From assembly GCF_001270065.2 (NCBI RefSeq), contig NZ_LFYT02000003.1, positions 124,001 through 188,000 of the forward strand: a DNA stretch of 64,000 nucleotides. The letters are read 5' to 3'. Source of the stretch: Limnohabitans planktonicus II-D5. GTDB taxonomy: Bacteria > Pseudomonadota > Gammaproteobacteria > Burkholderiales > Burkholderiaceae_C. Under the pieces are notes generated by a model. That model had not been told where the DNA came from and made no database searches. It saw only the letters and a list, made by a program, of their open reading frames with translations. The position numbers and the translations under genes were made by a program. Below, piece after piece: positions 49,379 through 59,870 of this stretch (the stretch's first letter is position 1; every line of letters begins with the position of its first letter).

Positions 49379-50314
49379 ATGCATAAATCGAATGTTGATG
49401 TGGATTTGGACACCTTTGACATTGGGTTGCTCAAGTTCCTGCAAGCCCTGTTGGATACCCGCGGTATTACACGCGCGGGTGAATTGCTTGCGATGACGCA
49501 ACCTGCGGCTTCGAGGGCCATGACCCGATTGAGGCAGCATTTTGGCGATCCTTTGTTGGTCCGGACATCGCGCGGTTATGTGCTCACACCCGTGGCCGAA
49601 TTGCTGCGCCCGTCTGTGCACGCATGTTTGGACAGCATGCATGCTTTGTTCGACGTGGCCGCATTTGACATTGCGGACACCGCGCGCACTTTTCGAATCG
49701 CCAGTACCGATTACGGTTTGTCAGTCGTCCTTCAGCCTCAGTTGGCGAGTCTTCGTCAGATCGCCCCTTTTGTCGCATGGCAGACAGACCCGTGGTCGGA
49801 TGACACCATGGCCAAACTTGAGCGTGGAGAGCTCGACTGCGCTTTGTATTCAGATGAGCCGCTGTCCCCTGATTTCCATTACCGAACGCTGTTTACTGAT
49901 GGTTATGCTTTGGTGTGCCAGCCCAATCATCCATTGGCTTCACTGGGGAAAATGGACAGCAAATCACTGCTTGAAGATGCAGCCCACTATCCGCAGTGGG
50001 CACCGCGCTACCTCAGTTCAAGGCGCTACATGACGGACAATGTTTATGAGCGTTTGGGACTCAAGTCTTCAAACATCGTGCTGGCCACCCCAAGTTTTCA
50101 TACGGCTTTGGAATGTATCTTGCAAAGCGATTGGCTGGCGGTGGTGCCCGAACGGTTGGCCCGTATATGGGCCAAAACCTTTGTCATTGCGGTGCTGCCG
50201 ATCCAAGAAAAAAACCTGCGATTTGAATACAGGCTCATTTGGCACGAACGTGCTCATCGCGACAAGGGCTTGCAATGGTTCAAAGAGCAATTGGTTCGAA
50301 ATACTGTGTCTTGA
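49379..50314 (+). CDS. LysR-family transcriptional regulator
   Basis: A 311-residue regulator. The winged helix-turn-helix (about 10-70) contains LLKFLQALLDTRGITRAGEL, MTQPAASRAMTRLRQHFGDP and LLVRTSRGYVLTP. The effector domain (about 95-305) is of the PBP2 type with RIASTDYGLSVVLQP and CALYSDEPLSPDFHYRTLF. Met at 49379 is used, and Met at 49370 is equally possible. It is divergent from the NmrA-like gene, the usual layout for a LysR protein and its target. Confidence 0.88.
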   Translation: MHKSNVDVDLDTFDIGLLKFLQALLDTRGITRAGELLAMTQPAASRAMTRLRQHFGDPLLVRTSRGYVLTPVAELLRPSVHACLDSMHALFDVAAFDIADTARTFRIASTDYGLSVVLQPQLASLRQIAPFVAWQTDPWSDDTMAKLERGELDCALYSDEPLSPDFHYRTLFTDGYALVCQPNHPLASLGKMDSKSLLEDAAHYPQWAPRYLSSRRYMTDNVYERLGLKSSNIVLATPSFHTALECILQSDWLAVVPERLARIWAKTFVIAVLPIQEKNLRFEYRLIWHERAHRDKGLQWFKEQLVRNTVS

Positions 50315-50853
50315 TGCGGCACATTGGATGTTGCGCTCAAGGGGCGGTCCATCCATTCAGCTTAAAGGCTTTTTCCTCAGGCCCGATGACTGTCAAGCAT
50401 TTGCCAACGGCCGCCATCAAGTCGTGGTGGAGTCTTTATTTGGCCTCATTCATGGTCCTGGAAAACGCAGTTGACCGCTTTGAACCCGCTGGAAACCCTG
50501 ATGTATCCTCATCTTTGTGAGCACGAAGACGCTCACCTTGTGGGTGATTCCGCGATGCACCCGATGGCACAGCCCTGGGGGGCACTGGCGGCGTTGCTCG
50601 TCGTTGCAGGGGTGCAGCCTGCGGCCTTCTCGCGCCTGGCCATTGCCCCCAATGGCAGCACCCTCGGGCGCGTTCAACTGCGTTTTCTAGGATAAAGGCT
50701 GGTTTCTCGCTGTGGCAAGCAAGCGGTGCGCCCATCAGTGACAAGCGGGCTGCCTATCGTAAACGAGCGTTCGCGAAGGTGGACTCATTGCGCAGCAGGC
50801 CGGTTCTTGCGAGGGCGTTTGTCACAAGAGATGGACAGCGCTTGACTGGCGCT
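50315..50853. other. 539-base gap, repeat fragment only
   Basis: No gene is supported on either strand. A plus-strand frame at 50471-50695 and a minus-strand frame at 50436-50744 have no start signal or recognisable domain and lie over the repeat fragment shared with 39.2 kb (50497-50572). The remainder shows nothing I can name. Confidence 0.55.
50497..50572 (+). repeat. repeat fragment shared with 39183-39254
   Basis: It contains GTGAGCACGAAGACGCTCA, then CTTGTGGGTGA and CCCGATGGCACA, matching the 39.2-kb copy with scattered substitutions, including the preceding TATCCT/CATCCT context. Confidence 0.65.
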
Positions 50854-51630
50854 TCATCCCATTGCTGCCAACTCGGCCTCTTCAAACCCCGCCAGCCGCC
50901 GCGCCGCCATGTTGAAGGGCGGGCGCAGTTTGGGGGCGTCGTATTGCGCGATCAATTCGGCATAGGTGTGCACCGGCTCCAGGCCCCGCTCTTTGCACAG
51001 GTAGCGGTACCAGCGGTTGCCTGCGGCCACATGGCCGATTTCTTCTTCCAGAATGATGTCAAGGATCTCGCCTGCCCGGTGGTCGCCCACACTGACCAAT
51101 TTGTTTTTCACGCCGGGTGAGGCGTCCAGGCCCCGCGCTTCCATGGTGCGCGGCACGATGCCGATGCGGGCCAGGATGTCGTCCTTTGTTCGCTCGGCCA
51201 TGTCCCACAAGGTGTTGTGGGCGGGAAAGTCGCCGTAGTCAAACCCCAGGCTGACCAAATGCTGGCGCAGCAGGCTGTAATGCTTGGCCTCTTCTTGGGC
51301 GATGCGCACCCAGTCGGTATAAAAAGCCTCGGGCATGCCCGCAAAGCGCCAAACCACGTCGAGCGCCAGGTCGATGGCGTTGAGCTCGATGTGGGCGATC
51401 GAATGCACCAGCATGGCCCGGCCCTCGGGCGTGGCCATGGATTTGGCTTTGAGCTGGGTGTGCGGCACCAGCAGCGGGCGGGCAGCGCGGCCGGGGCCTG
51501 CATTGGGTGCGCTCAGGCTGTCGAGCGCGCCCACGGGCAGGCTCAGGTCCAGTGCCAAAGTGGCCTGGGCCTTCAGGTTTGGGTCGGTTTGCGCCCAAGG
51601 GATCAGGGCGGAGGAGCGCAGGGTTTGCAT
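50854..51630 (-). CDS. DUF455 ferritin-like protein
   Basis: A 258-residue protein with the four-helix ferritin-like core of DUF455. MLVHSIAHIELNAIDLALDV and WVRIAQEEAKHYSLLRQHL supply Glu/His ligands on the first helix pair; MEARGLDASPGVKNKL and ILEEEIGHVAAGNRWYRYLC supply the second. A di-iron site is therefore likely. The family has no settled function. It starts at MQTLRSSALIPW; a Met 20 codons earlier lies on the promoter palindrome. It is divergent from the gamma-carbonic anhydrase gene. Confidence 0.83.
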   Translation of the reverse strand: MQTLRSSALIPWAQTDPNLKAQATLALDLSLPVGALDSLSAPNAGPGRAARPLLVPHTQLKAKSMATPEGRAMLVHSIAHIELNAIDLALDVVWRFAGMPEAFYTDWVRIAQEEAKHYSLLRQHLVSLGFDYGDFPAHNTLWDMAERTKDDILARIGIVPRTMEARGLDASPGVKNKLVSVGDHRAGEILDIILEEEIGHVAAGNRWYRYLCKERGLEPVHTYAELIAQYDAPKLRPPFNMAARRLAGFEEAELAAMG

Positions 51631-51669
51631 GGTGATCGCTGGCAGCGCCCACGGCAGGTGGTGGGCTTC

Positions 51670-51683
51670 CCTACAATTGTAGG
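51670..51683. promoter_or_regulatory. palindromic divergent promoter for DUF455 and gamma-carbonic anhydrase genes
   Basis: CCTACAATTGTAGG is a perfect 14-bp palindrome holding a TACAAT -10 box on each strand (plus 51672-51677, minus 51681 to 51676). The two starts of transcription would lie back to back, about 40 bases from each start codon. It may also bind a dimeric regulator. Confidence 0.5.
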
Positions 51684-51716
51684 TTTTCAAGAAAACCCAA
51701 CCGACAGGAAACCGCC

Positions 51717-52241
51717 ATGACCATTTACCAGCTGGATGATCAAACCCCCGACGTGGCCGACACCGCCTGGGTGGCCGACAACGCGCAGGTCATGGGGGCG
51801 GTCAAGATCTCGGCCGACGCCAGTGTCTGGTTTGGTGTGACGGTGCGTGGGGACACCGAGACCATTGAGATTGGCGAGGGCAGCAACATCCAGGACGGCA
51901 GCGTCATGCACGCCGACCACGGCAAACCCATCGTGGTCGGCAAGCACGTCACGGTGGGCCACATGGTCATGCTGCACGGCTGCACGATTGGCGATGAGTC
52001 GCTGATCGGCATTGGCGCGGTGGTGCTCAACGGTGCCAAAATTGGCAAGAACTGTCTGGTAGGTGCTGGTTCGCTGGTGACCGAAGGCAAGGAATTCCCA
52101 GATGGCTCGATGATCATGGGCACGCCTGCCAAGGTGGTGCGTGAACTCAGCCCCGAGCAGATCGAAGGCCTGCGCCAAAGCGCCAAACATTACGTCGAGA
52201 ACGCCCGCCGATTCAAGGCGGGCCTGAAAAAAATCAGCTGA
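51717..52241 (+). CDS. gamma-carbonic anhydrase family hexapeptide-repeat protein
   Basis: A 174-residue left-handed beta-helix protein. Zinc-binding histidines lie at His65 (SVMHADHGK), His82 ([12 protein letters not shown]) and His87, the gamma-carbonic anhydrase pattern also seen in YrdA/PaaY/CaiE. The hexapeptide rhythm runs through [19 protein letters not shown] and [20 protein letters not shown], and the C-terminal helix is short. Carbonic anhydrase activity is not assured for this branch. It shares a palindromic promoter with the DUF455 gene. Confidence 0.9.
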   Translation: MTIYQLDDQTPDVADTAWVADNAQVMGAVKISADASVWFGVTVRGDTETIEIGEGSNIQDGSVMHADHGKPIVVGKHVTVGHMVMLHGCTIGDESLIGIGAVVLNGAKIGKNCLVGAGSLVTEGKEFPDGSMIMGTPAKVVRELSPEQIEGLRQSAKHYVENARRFKAGLKKIS

Positions 52242-52307
52242 TTGGTTGGTTGTCGCGAACGCTTTTTAACTTTTGAGGATCGGCCCCATGGGGCTGTTGA
52301 TTGAACT

Positions 52308-53294
52308 TTGTCTGAACTCCATAAATTCATTTTCGAAGGCCTGCCGGTGCGCGGCATGCTCGTGCGCCTGACCGATGCCTGGCAAGACATCCTGGCGCGG
52401 CGCGCCGCCAATTCCGAAACCGGCGCTTACCCCGCGCCCGTGCGCCAGTTGCTGGGCGAGATGGCCGCGGCCGGTGTGTTGATGCAGGGCAACATCAAGT
52501 TCAACGGCGCTTTGGTGCTGCAGATTTTTGGCGATGGACCGGTCAAGCTGGGTGTGGTCGAGGTGCAACCGGATTTGAGCTTGCGCGCGACTTGCACCCA
52601 AGTGGGCGAGGTGGCCGAAGACGCCACCTTGAGCCAGATGGTCAACGTGAACAACGAAGGCCGCTGCGCCATCACCCTGGACCCCCAAGACCGCTTGCCC
52701 GGCCAGCAGCCCTACCAAGGCGTGGTGCCGCTGTTTGGTGACCGGGGCGAAAAATTGGAAAACATCAGCGAGGTGCTGGAGCACTACATGCTGCAGTCTG
52801 AGCAGTTGGACACGGTGTTGGTGCTGGCGGCCGATGACAAGGTGGCGGCCGGTTTGTTGATCCAGCGTTTGCCCATCGAAGGTGAGGGCAACCTGGCCGG
52901 TCAAACCGATTCACTTTTGCGTGAGTCGGTGCTGGGCCAAAGTGAAGACTTCAGCCGCATTTCGATTTTGACCAAGAGCCTCAAGCGCGAAGAGCTGCTG
53001 GGGCTGGACGCCGAAACCATCTTGCACCGTCTGTATTGGGAAGAGCCGCTGGCGCGTTTTGAACCCTTGATGGGCGAGACCGGCCCGCGCTTTGCCTGTC
53101 GATGCAACCGTGAGCGTGTGGGCCACATGATTCGTAGCTTGGGCACCGAAGAGGTGGAAGGCATCATCGCCGAGCAGGGCCAAGTGGAAGTGGGCTGTGA
53201 CTTTTGCGGTGCGCAATACCGTTTTGACCCGGTGGATGCGGCGGGACTTTTCACGGGCTTGCCTACAGATATCTCGGGAGGCTCGCTGCACTGA
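52308..53294 (+). CDS. hslO: redox-regulated chaperone Hsp33
   Basis: A 328-residue holdase activated by oxidation, read from TTG at 52308 (SELHKFIFEGLPVRGM). The N-terminal substrate domain includes GEMAAAGVLMQGNIKFNGAL. The C-terminal zinc centre has Cys264 and Cys266 (FACRCNRER) and Cys297 and Cys300 (VGCDFCGAQY), the CxC/CxxC set whose release of zinc switches the chaperone on. A tandem set of hairpin repeats starts five bases after the stop. Confidence 0.93.
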   Translation: MSELHKFIFEGLPVRGMLVRLTDAWQDILARRAANSETGAYPAPVRQLLGEMAAAGVLMQGNIKFNGALVLQIFGDGPVKLGVVEVQPDLSLRATCTQVGEVAEDATLSQMVNVNNEGRCAITLDPQDRLPGQQPYQGVVPLFGDRGEKLENISEVLEHYMLQSEQLDTVLVLAADDKVAAGLLIQRLPIEGEGNLAGQTDSLLRESVLGQSEDFSRISILTKSLKREELLGLDAETILHRLYWEEPLARFEPLMGETGPRFACRCNRERVGHMIRSLGTEEVEGIIAEQGQVEVGCDFCGAQYRFDPVDAAGLFTGLPTDISGGSLH

Positions 53295-53298
53295 AAAC

Positions 53299-53366
53299 GT
53301 CGGACTCTGCGAGTGCCGACCTGCGGGGTGTTGCCATTTTGTAGGTCGGCGGTCGAAGACCCCGAC
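53299..53366. repeat. 68-bp hairpin unit 1
   Basis: The left arm GTCGGACTCTGCGAGTGCCG plus ACCTGC pairs imperfectly with the right arm GTAGGTCGGCGGTCGAAGAC plus CCCGAC. The loop region is GGGGTGTTGCCATTTT. It begins five bases after the hslO stop. The first of four clustered copies, all exactly 68 bases. Confidence 0.9.
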
Positions 53367-53393
53367 ATGGTGCCTATGCCTCAGGCTGAAAAC

Positions 53394-53461
53394 GTCGGAC
53401 TCTACGAGTGCCTACCTACGGGGCGTTGCCTTTTTGTAGGTCGGCGGTCGAAGACCCCGAC
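53394..53461. repeat. 68-bp hairpin unit 2
   Basis: Same layout as unit 1, with changes in the left arm (TCTACGAGTGCCTACCTACG). A 27-base spacer ending CTGAAAAC separates it from unit 1, so the period is 95 bases. Confidence 0.9.
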
Positions 53462-53488
53462 AGGGGACCTGTGCCGGAGGCTGAAAAC

Positions 53489-53556
53489 GTCGGACTCTGC
53501 GAGTGCCGACCTACGGGGCGTTGCCATCTGGTAGGTCGGCGGTCGAAGACTCCGAC
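53489..53556. repeat. 68-bp hairpin unit 3
   Basis: Same layout, with GACTCCGAC at the right end. A 27-base spacer, again ending GGCTGAAAAC, separates it from unit 2. Confidence 0.9.
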
Positions 53557-53612
53557 ATGGTTTGAATCACTGCTGATGCTTGTTTCAATCGACGAAGCTT
53601 GAGCAGGCCATT

Positions 53613-53680
53613 GTCGGACTCTGAGAGTACCGACCTGCGGGGCGTTGCCATCTGGTAGGTCGGCGGTCGAAGACTCCGAC
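53613..53680. repeat. 68-bp hairpin unit 4
   Basis: Same layout with ACTCTGAGAGTACCGACCTG in the left arm. The spacer to unit 3 is 56 bases and unrelated to the others. It ends 13 bases before copy C of the 174-bp element. Confidence 0.9.
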
Positions 53681-53693
53681 ATGGGCGTGTGCC

Positions 53694-53868
53694 TATTGAT
53701 TCGGCCCGATGAAGTCTGAACCGTGTGTTGCCAGTTGGAGGATTTTGTGGGAGCTTGCCCTGCAAGCGAAGAGCCTGCGGTCCACAAGTGTCTGATCGCC
53801 AGCAGGGCTAGCTCCCACAAGGTGCAAGATTGAAGTCATTCTGCAGACTTCATAGGGCCGGATCCATA
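53694..53868 (-). repeat. 174-bp palindromic element, copy C (inverted)
   Basis: It begins TATTGATTCGGCCCGATGAA and ends TTCATAGGGCCGGATCCATA, so the termini are inverted repeats. A nested inverted repeat is well preserved: TTGTGGGAGCTTGCCCTG and CAGGGCTAGCTCCCACAA differ from perfect pairing at one position. It is the reverse complement of copies A and B. The remaining 42 bases before the kinase gene stop (53869-53910) show nothing. Confidence 0.88.
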
Positions 53869-53910
53869 AGGCTGTCATCGTCGGACCCCTGAGTGTGTCG
53901 ATTTGCGAGG

Positions 53911-54576
53911 TCAAGTTGAACGCTGCGCCAGCAGACCCGTGAACAGTTTGTGTTCGCACTCGGGGTCGCTGCATTCATTGCATTGCCACACGGTGCGGCC
54001 TTGGTTGATGGCATATTGCGCGTTTTCACGGATCAGGCGGGCGGCTTCGTCTTCGCCCGGCAAGCCCAGGGCCAGCAGGGCATTGTTGAGCCGTTGATGG
54101 CCTTGTCCGTAAACCACGCGGTAGTTGATGCCTGCTCTGTCCAGTGCCTGGCGCACAAGGGTGTCCACCGGGCCTCGAACATGCGGGCCATCGCGCTGCA
54201 GGCCATCGGCCACCCAGGGTAAATCCAGGCCGGTGATCAGGGTGTGGTCGTACAGGGCCTGATGCGCCAAAGCCATGGTGTAGAGGCTCTCGTCTGCAAA
54301 CAGCATGTGGCTGTAGACGGCGGTCATCAGGGGTGTGGTGTCTGAAATGACCCACCCCGGCGGCGCCTGTTCCACGGCCTGGGCTTGCGTGTGTGCAATG
54401 CCCGCTTGTTCATGGGGCAGGGGTGTGCGGCCTTCACGGTCGCACCAACTGCGCAGGACTTCATCCACGGTGTGCACCGTTTGCCCACGCAGGCGAATCA
54501 CAGCGGTCAATGCTTGCGTCAGCCAGGATTTGCCGGTGCTCTCGGCACCGACGATGGCAATGCGCCGGGCGTTCAT
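53911..54576 (-). CDS. NadR-type nicotinamide riboside kinase
   Basis: A 221-residue P-loop kinase resembling the C-terminal ribosylnicotinamide kinase half of NadR, without its HTH or adenylyltransferase domains. The P-loop is GAESTGKS (10-17), followed by VDEVLRSWCDREGRTPL and SDTTPLMTAVYS. The C-terminus carries a Cys-rich tail, CNECSDPECEHK, with Cys199, Cys202, Cys207 and His209, which could hold a metal. It likely phosphorylates nicotinamide riboside brought in by PnuC, whose gene precedes it with a four-base overlap. The frame extends upstream through pnuC, so this Met is the credible start. Confidence 0.83.
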   Translation of the reverse strand: MNARRIAIVGAESTGKSWLTQALTAVIRLRGQTVHTVDEVLRSWCDREGRTPLPHEQAGIAHTQAQAVEQAPPGWVISDTTPLMTAVYSHMLFADESLYTMALAHQALYDHTLITGLDLPWVADGLQRDGPHVRGPVDTLVRQALDRAGINYRVVYGQGHQRLNNALLALGLPGEDEAARLIRENAQYAINQGRTVWQCNECSDPECEHKLFTGLLAQRST

Positions 54577-55145
54577 GGATGCGCTGCCTTGAGCCGGGCT
54601 TGCCAAACGCGCCAACCCCACACACTCATGAGCGTGAACAGCGCATACAACACACAAGTCAGCCACAGCCCTTTGTGGGCAAACAGCGCCACACTGATGA
54701 CGTTGACCACCAACCAGACCAGCCAGTTTTCGATGTATTTGCGCCCCAGCAGGGCTTGGCCCACCAGGCTCAGGGCTGTGGGCAAGGCGTCCCACCAGGC
54801 CACATCGCTGTCGGTGAAGTGTTGCAGCAGCAGGGCCAGCGTGGGCCACAACAATGCGCTGGTGATCAGCACCAGCCACCAGCCACGGGTTGGCAGCCGC
54901 TGGATCACGAGAGCAGGCTGCGCATCATCGCCCAGGCGCAGCCATTGCCACCAGCCCCACAAAGCCAAAGTGGCAAACACCAGTTGCAAGCCGGCTTCGC
55001 CATACAACAGGCTGTCCTTGAACACAAAAAAGTAGAGCAGGGAGCTGAGGATGGCCAGTGGCCAGCTCCAGTGCAGTTCGCGGATGCTGCACACCACCAT
55101 CACCAAGCCCAGCGCGAAGCCGGTGATCTCGGTCAAGGACATCAT
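54573..55145 (-). CDS. pnuC: nicotinamide riboside transporter PnuC
   Basis: A 190-residue membrane protein with about seven helices. WPLAILSSLLYFFVFKDSLL and YGEAGLQLVFATLALWGWWQW carry the family WPxxxxxxxxY and GWWxW patterns. IENWLVWLVVNVISVALF holds the conserved ENWxxW motif of the ligand site. PnuC facilitates uptake of nicotinamide riboside, trapped inside by the kinase encoded next. Some relatives (PnuT, PnuX) carry thiamine or riboflavin, but the kinase neighbour favours the NAD precursor. It overlaps ftsB and the kinase gene by four bases each. Confidence 0.9.
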   Translation of the reverse strand: MMSLTEITGFALGLVMVVCSIRELHWSWPLAILSSLLYFFVFKDSLLYGEAGLQLVFATLALWGWWQWLRLGDDAQPALVIQRLPTRGWWLVLITSALLWPTLALLLQHFTDSDVAWWDALPTALSLVGQALLGRKYIENWLVWLVVNVISVALFAHKGLWLTCVLYALFTLMSVWGWRVWQARLKAAHP

Positions 55146-55417
55146 TTGGCGATTTGCACGAAGATTTCGTTGGGCTTGACCATGCCCAGCTCGTGCCGGG
55201 CCCGCTCTTCCACCATGTTGAGGCCTTCCTTGAGGTCGTTGACCTCGGCGCTCAGCTGCTCATTGGTGCGGCGGGCTTCTTCATTGGCGGCTTTTTGTTG
55301 CTTGACCTGACGTTCCAAGTCTGCCGCGTTGGGCAAGCTGCCCCGTCCGAACCACAGTTGGGCCTGAATGATCGCCAGCAAGGCGATCAGCACAATTGGA
55401 ACGAGGCGGTTGCCCAT
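55142..55417 (-). CDS. ftsB: cell division protein FtsB
   Basis: A 91-residue bitopic divisome protein: one membrane helix (about 5-24), a coiled coil (LERQVKQQKAANEEARRTNE and on) and the closing ERARHELGMVKPNEIFVQ, which is the family hallmark. FtsB joins FtsL and FtsQ at the septum and signals to FtsW/FtsI. Its place just after eno is conserved in proteobacteria. Confidence 0.93.
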   Translation of the reverse strand: MGNRLVPIVLIALLAIIQAQLWFGRGSLPNAADLERQVKQQKAANEEARRTNEQLSAEVNDLKEGLNMVEERARHELGMVKPNEIFVQIAK

Positions 55418-55423
55418 CGGGTT

Positions 55424-56722
<1,299 letters not shown>

Positions 56723-56759
56723 TCAATTTAAAACAAAACGGGTTGGACATGCCAGCGGC

Positions 56760-57047
56760 TCAAACGCCTTCGATGGCCACCATGCGCATGATGGCAGCAC
56801 CTTCTCGGGCTTCGCGGGCTTTGAGGTATTCGGGCAGTTCGTGAAAGGCCTTGGCGGCTTCAAAAGACGGAAATTTCAGGATGACGATGCGCTCCGGGGC
56901 CCAGTCGCCTTCGAGCACATGCACCTGGCCACCGCGCACGCACACTTCGGCACCTGCGGTTTTCATGGCGGCTGTAGACCACTTTTTGTACTCTTCGTAC
57001 TGGGTGGGGTTGGTCACCTGAACGTGGGCGATGATATAGCCGCTCAT
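56760..57047 (-). CDS. DUF1330 family protein
   Basis: A 95-residue ferredoxin-fold protein (dimeric alpha/beta barrel type). [40 protein letters not shown] and [18 protein letters not shown] are the three family blocks. Function is unknown. It overlaps the kdsA stop by four bases and is probably co-transcribed with kdsA and eno. Confidence 0.88.
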   Translation of the reverse strand: MSGYIIAHVQVTNPTQYEEYKKWSTAAMKTAGAEVCVRGGQVHVLEGDWAPERIVILKFPSFEAAKAFHELPEYLKAREAREGAAIMRMVAIEGV

Positions 57048-57898
57048 GCGAAATCTTCCTCTAAAAACTGGTTCTTTTTGGTGACGGAATCGAGCTGCAC
57101 CAGGGTCTCCAGCAAGGCCTTCATTTTGCCCAAAGGCACCGCGTTGGGACCGTCAGACCAGGCCTCTGCGGGCTTGGGATGGGTTTCCATGAAGAGACCC
57201 GCCACGCCCACGGCCACGCCTGCGCGGGCCAGCACCGGCACCATGTCGCGGGCACCCCCGCTGCTGGTGCCTTGGCCACCGGGCTTTTGCACCGAGTGGG
57301 TCACGTCGAACACCACGGGTGCGCCGGTCTTGCGCATCTCGGCCAGGCTCGTCATGTCTGCTACGAGGTTGTTGTAGCCAAAGCTCACACCGCGCTCGCA
57401 GGCCAGGAAGTTGTCTTCGGGCAGACCCACTTCACGCGCTGCGCTGCGGGCTTTGTCGATGACGTTTTTCATGTCCCAAGGCGCCAAAAACTGGCCCTTT
57501 TTGATGTTCACCGGCTTGCCCGACTGGGCCACGGCGCGGATGAAATCGGTCTGGCGGCACAAAAACGCCGGAGTCTGCAACACATCCACCACGCTGGCCA
57601 CGGTTTTGACCTGCGACTCATCGTGCACGTCGGTGAGGATCGGCACCCCAATCTGGCGGCGCACTTCATCCAGAATTTTCAGGCCCACATCGATGCCCAC
57701 ACCGCGCTGGGTACTGCCCGATGAGCGGTTGGCCTTGTCGAAGGAGCCTTTGTAAATGAGGGGAATGCCCAGCGCCGAGCAAGCCTCTTTGAGGCGGCCT
57801 GCCACCTCAATGGACATCTCCAGGCCTTCGATGGAGCAGGTGCCCGCGATCAAAAAGAAGGGTTGGTGCAGGCCAACGTCAAATCCGCAGAGTTTCAT
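57044..57898 (-). CDS. kdsA: 3-deoxy-D-manno-octulosonate 8-phosphate synthase
   Basis: A 284-residue aldolase-type enzyme condensing arabinose-5-phosphate with phosphoenolpyruvate on the way to Kdo for lipopolysaccharide. [20 protein letters not shown] opens it, and [21 protein letters not shown] [12 protein letters not shown], and [11 protein letters not shown] are the active-site blocks. The start is at [14 protein letters not shown], as the frame reaching 58303 runs into pyrG. Metal dependence cannot be told from this alone. pyrG-kdsA-eno is a conserved order. Confidence 0.95.
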   Translation of the reverse strand: MKLCGFDVGLHQPFFLIAGTCSIEGLEMSIEVAGRLKEACSALGIPLIYKGSFDKANRSSGSTQRGVGIDVGLKILDEVRRQIGVPILTDVHDESQVKTVASVVDVLQTPAFLCRQTDFIRAVAQSGKPVNIKKGQFLAPWDMKNVIDKARSAAREVGLPEDNFLACERGVSFGYNNLVADMTSLAEMRKTGAPVVFDVTHSVQKPGGQGTSSGGARDMVPVLARAGVAVGVAGLFMETHPKPAEAWSDGPNAVPLGKMKALLETLVQLDSVTKKNQFLEEDFA

Positions 57899-57921
57899 GG
57901 AGCTGTCCTTGATCTGGTGTT

Positions 57922-59829
<1,908 letters not shown>

Positions 59830-59870
59830 TTACCGGGGGCGCTTGCGTGCTCTCTGCTACATTCCCCGCC

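Noticed and set aside
50471-50695. 74-codon frame with peptide similarity to a frame at 39.2 kb
   Set aside because: The similarity comes from a DNA repeat. There is no ribosome site, no domain, and the minus-strand frame looks equally repetitive.
53299-53680. CRISPR-like repeat-spacer pattern
   Set aside because: The units are 68 bases with long internal complementarity, only four in number, and the first two spacers resemble each other while the third is a different length. No cas genes are nearby. It fits a REP/BIME cluster.
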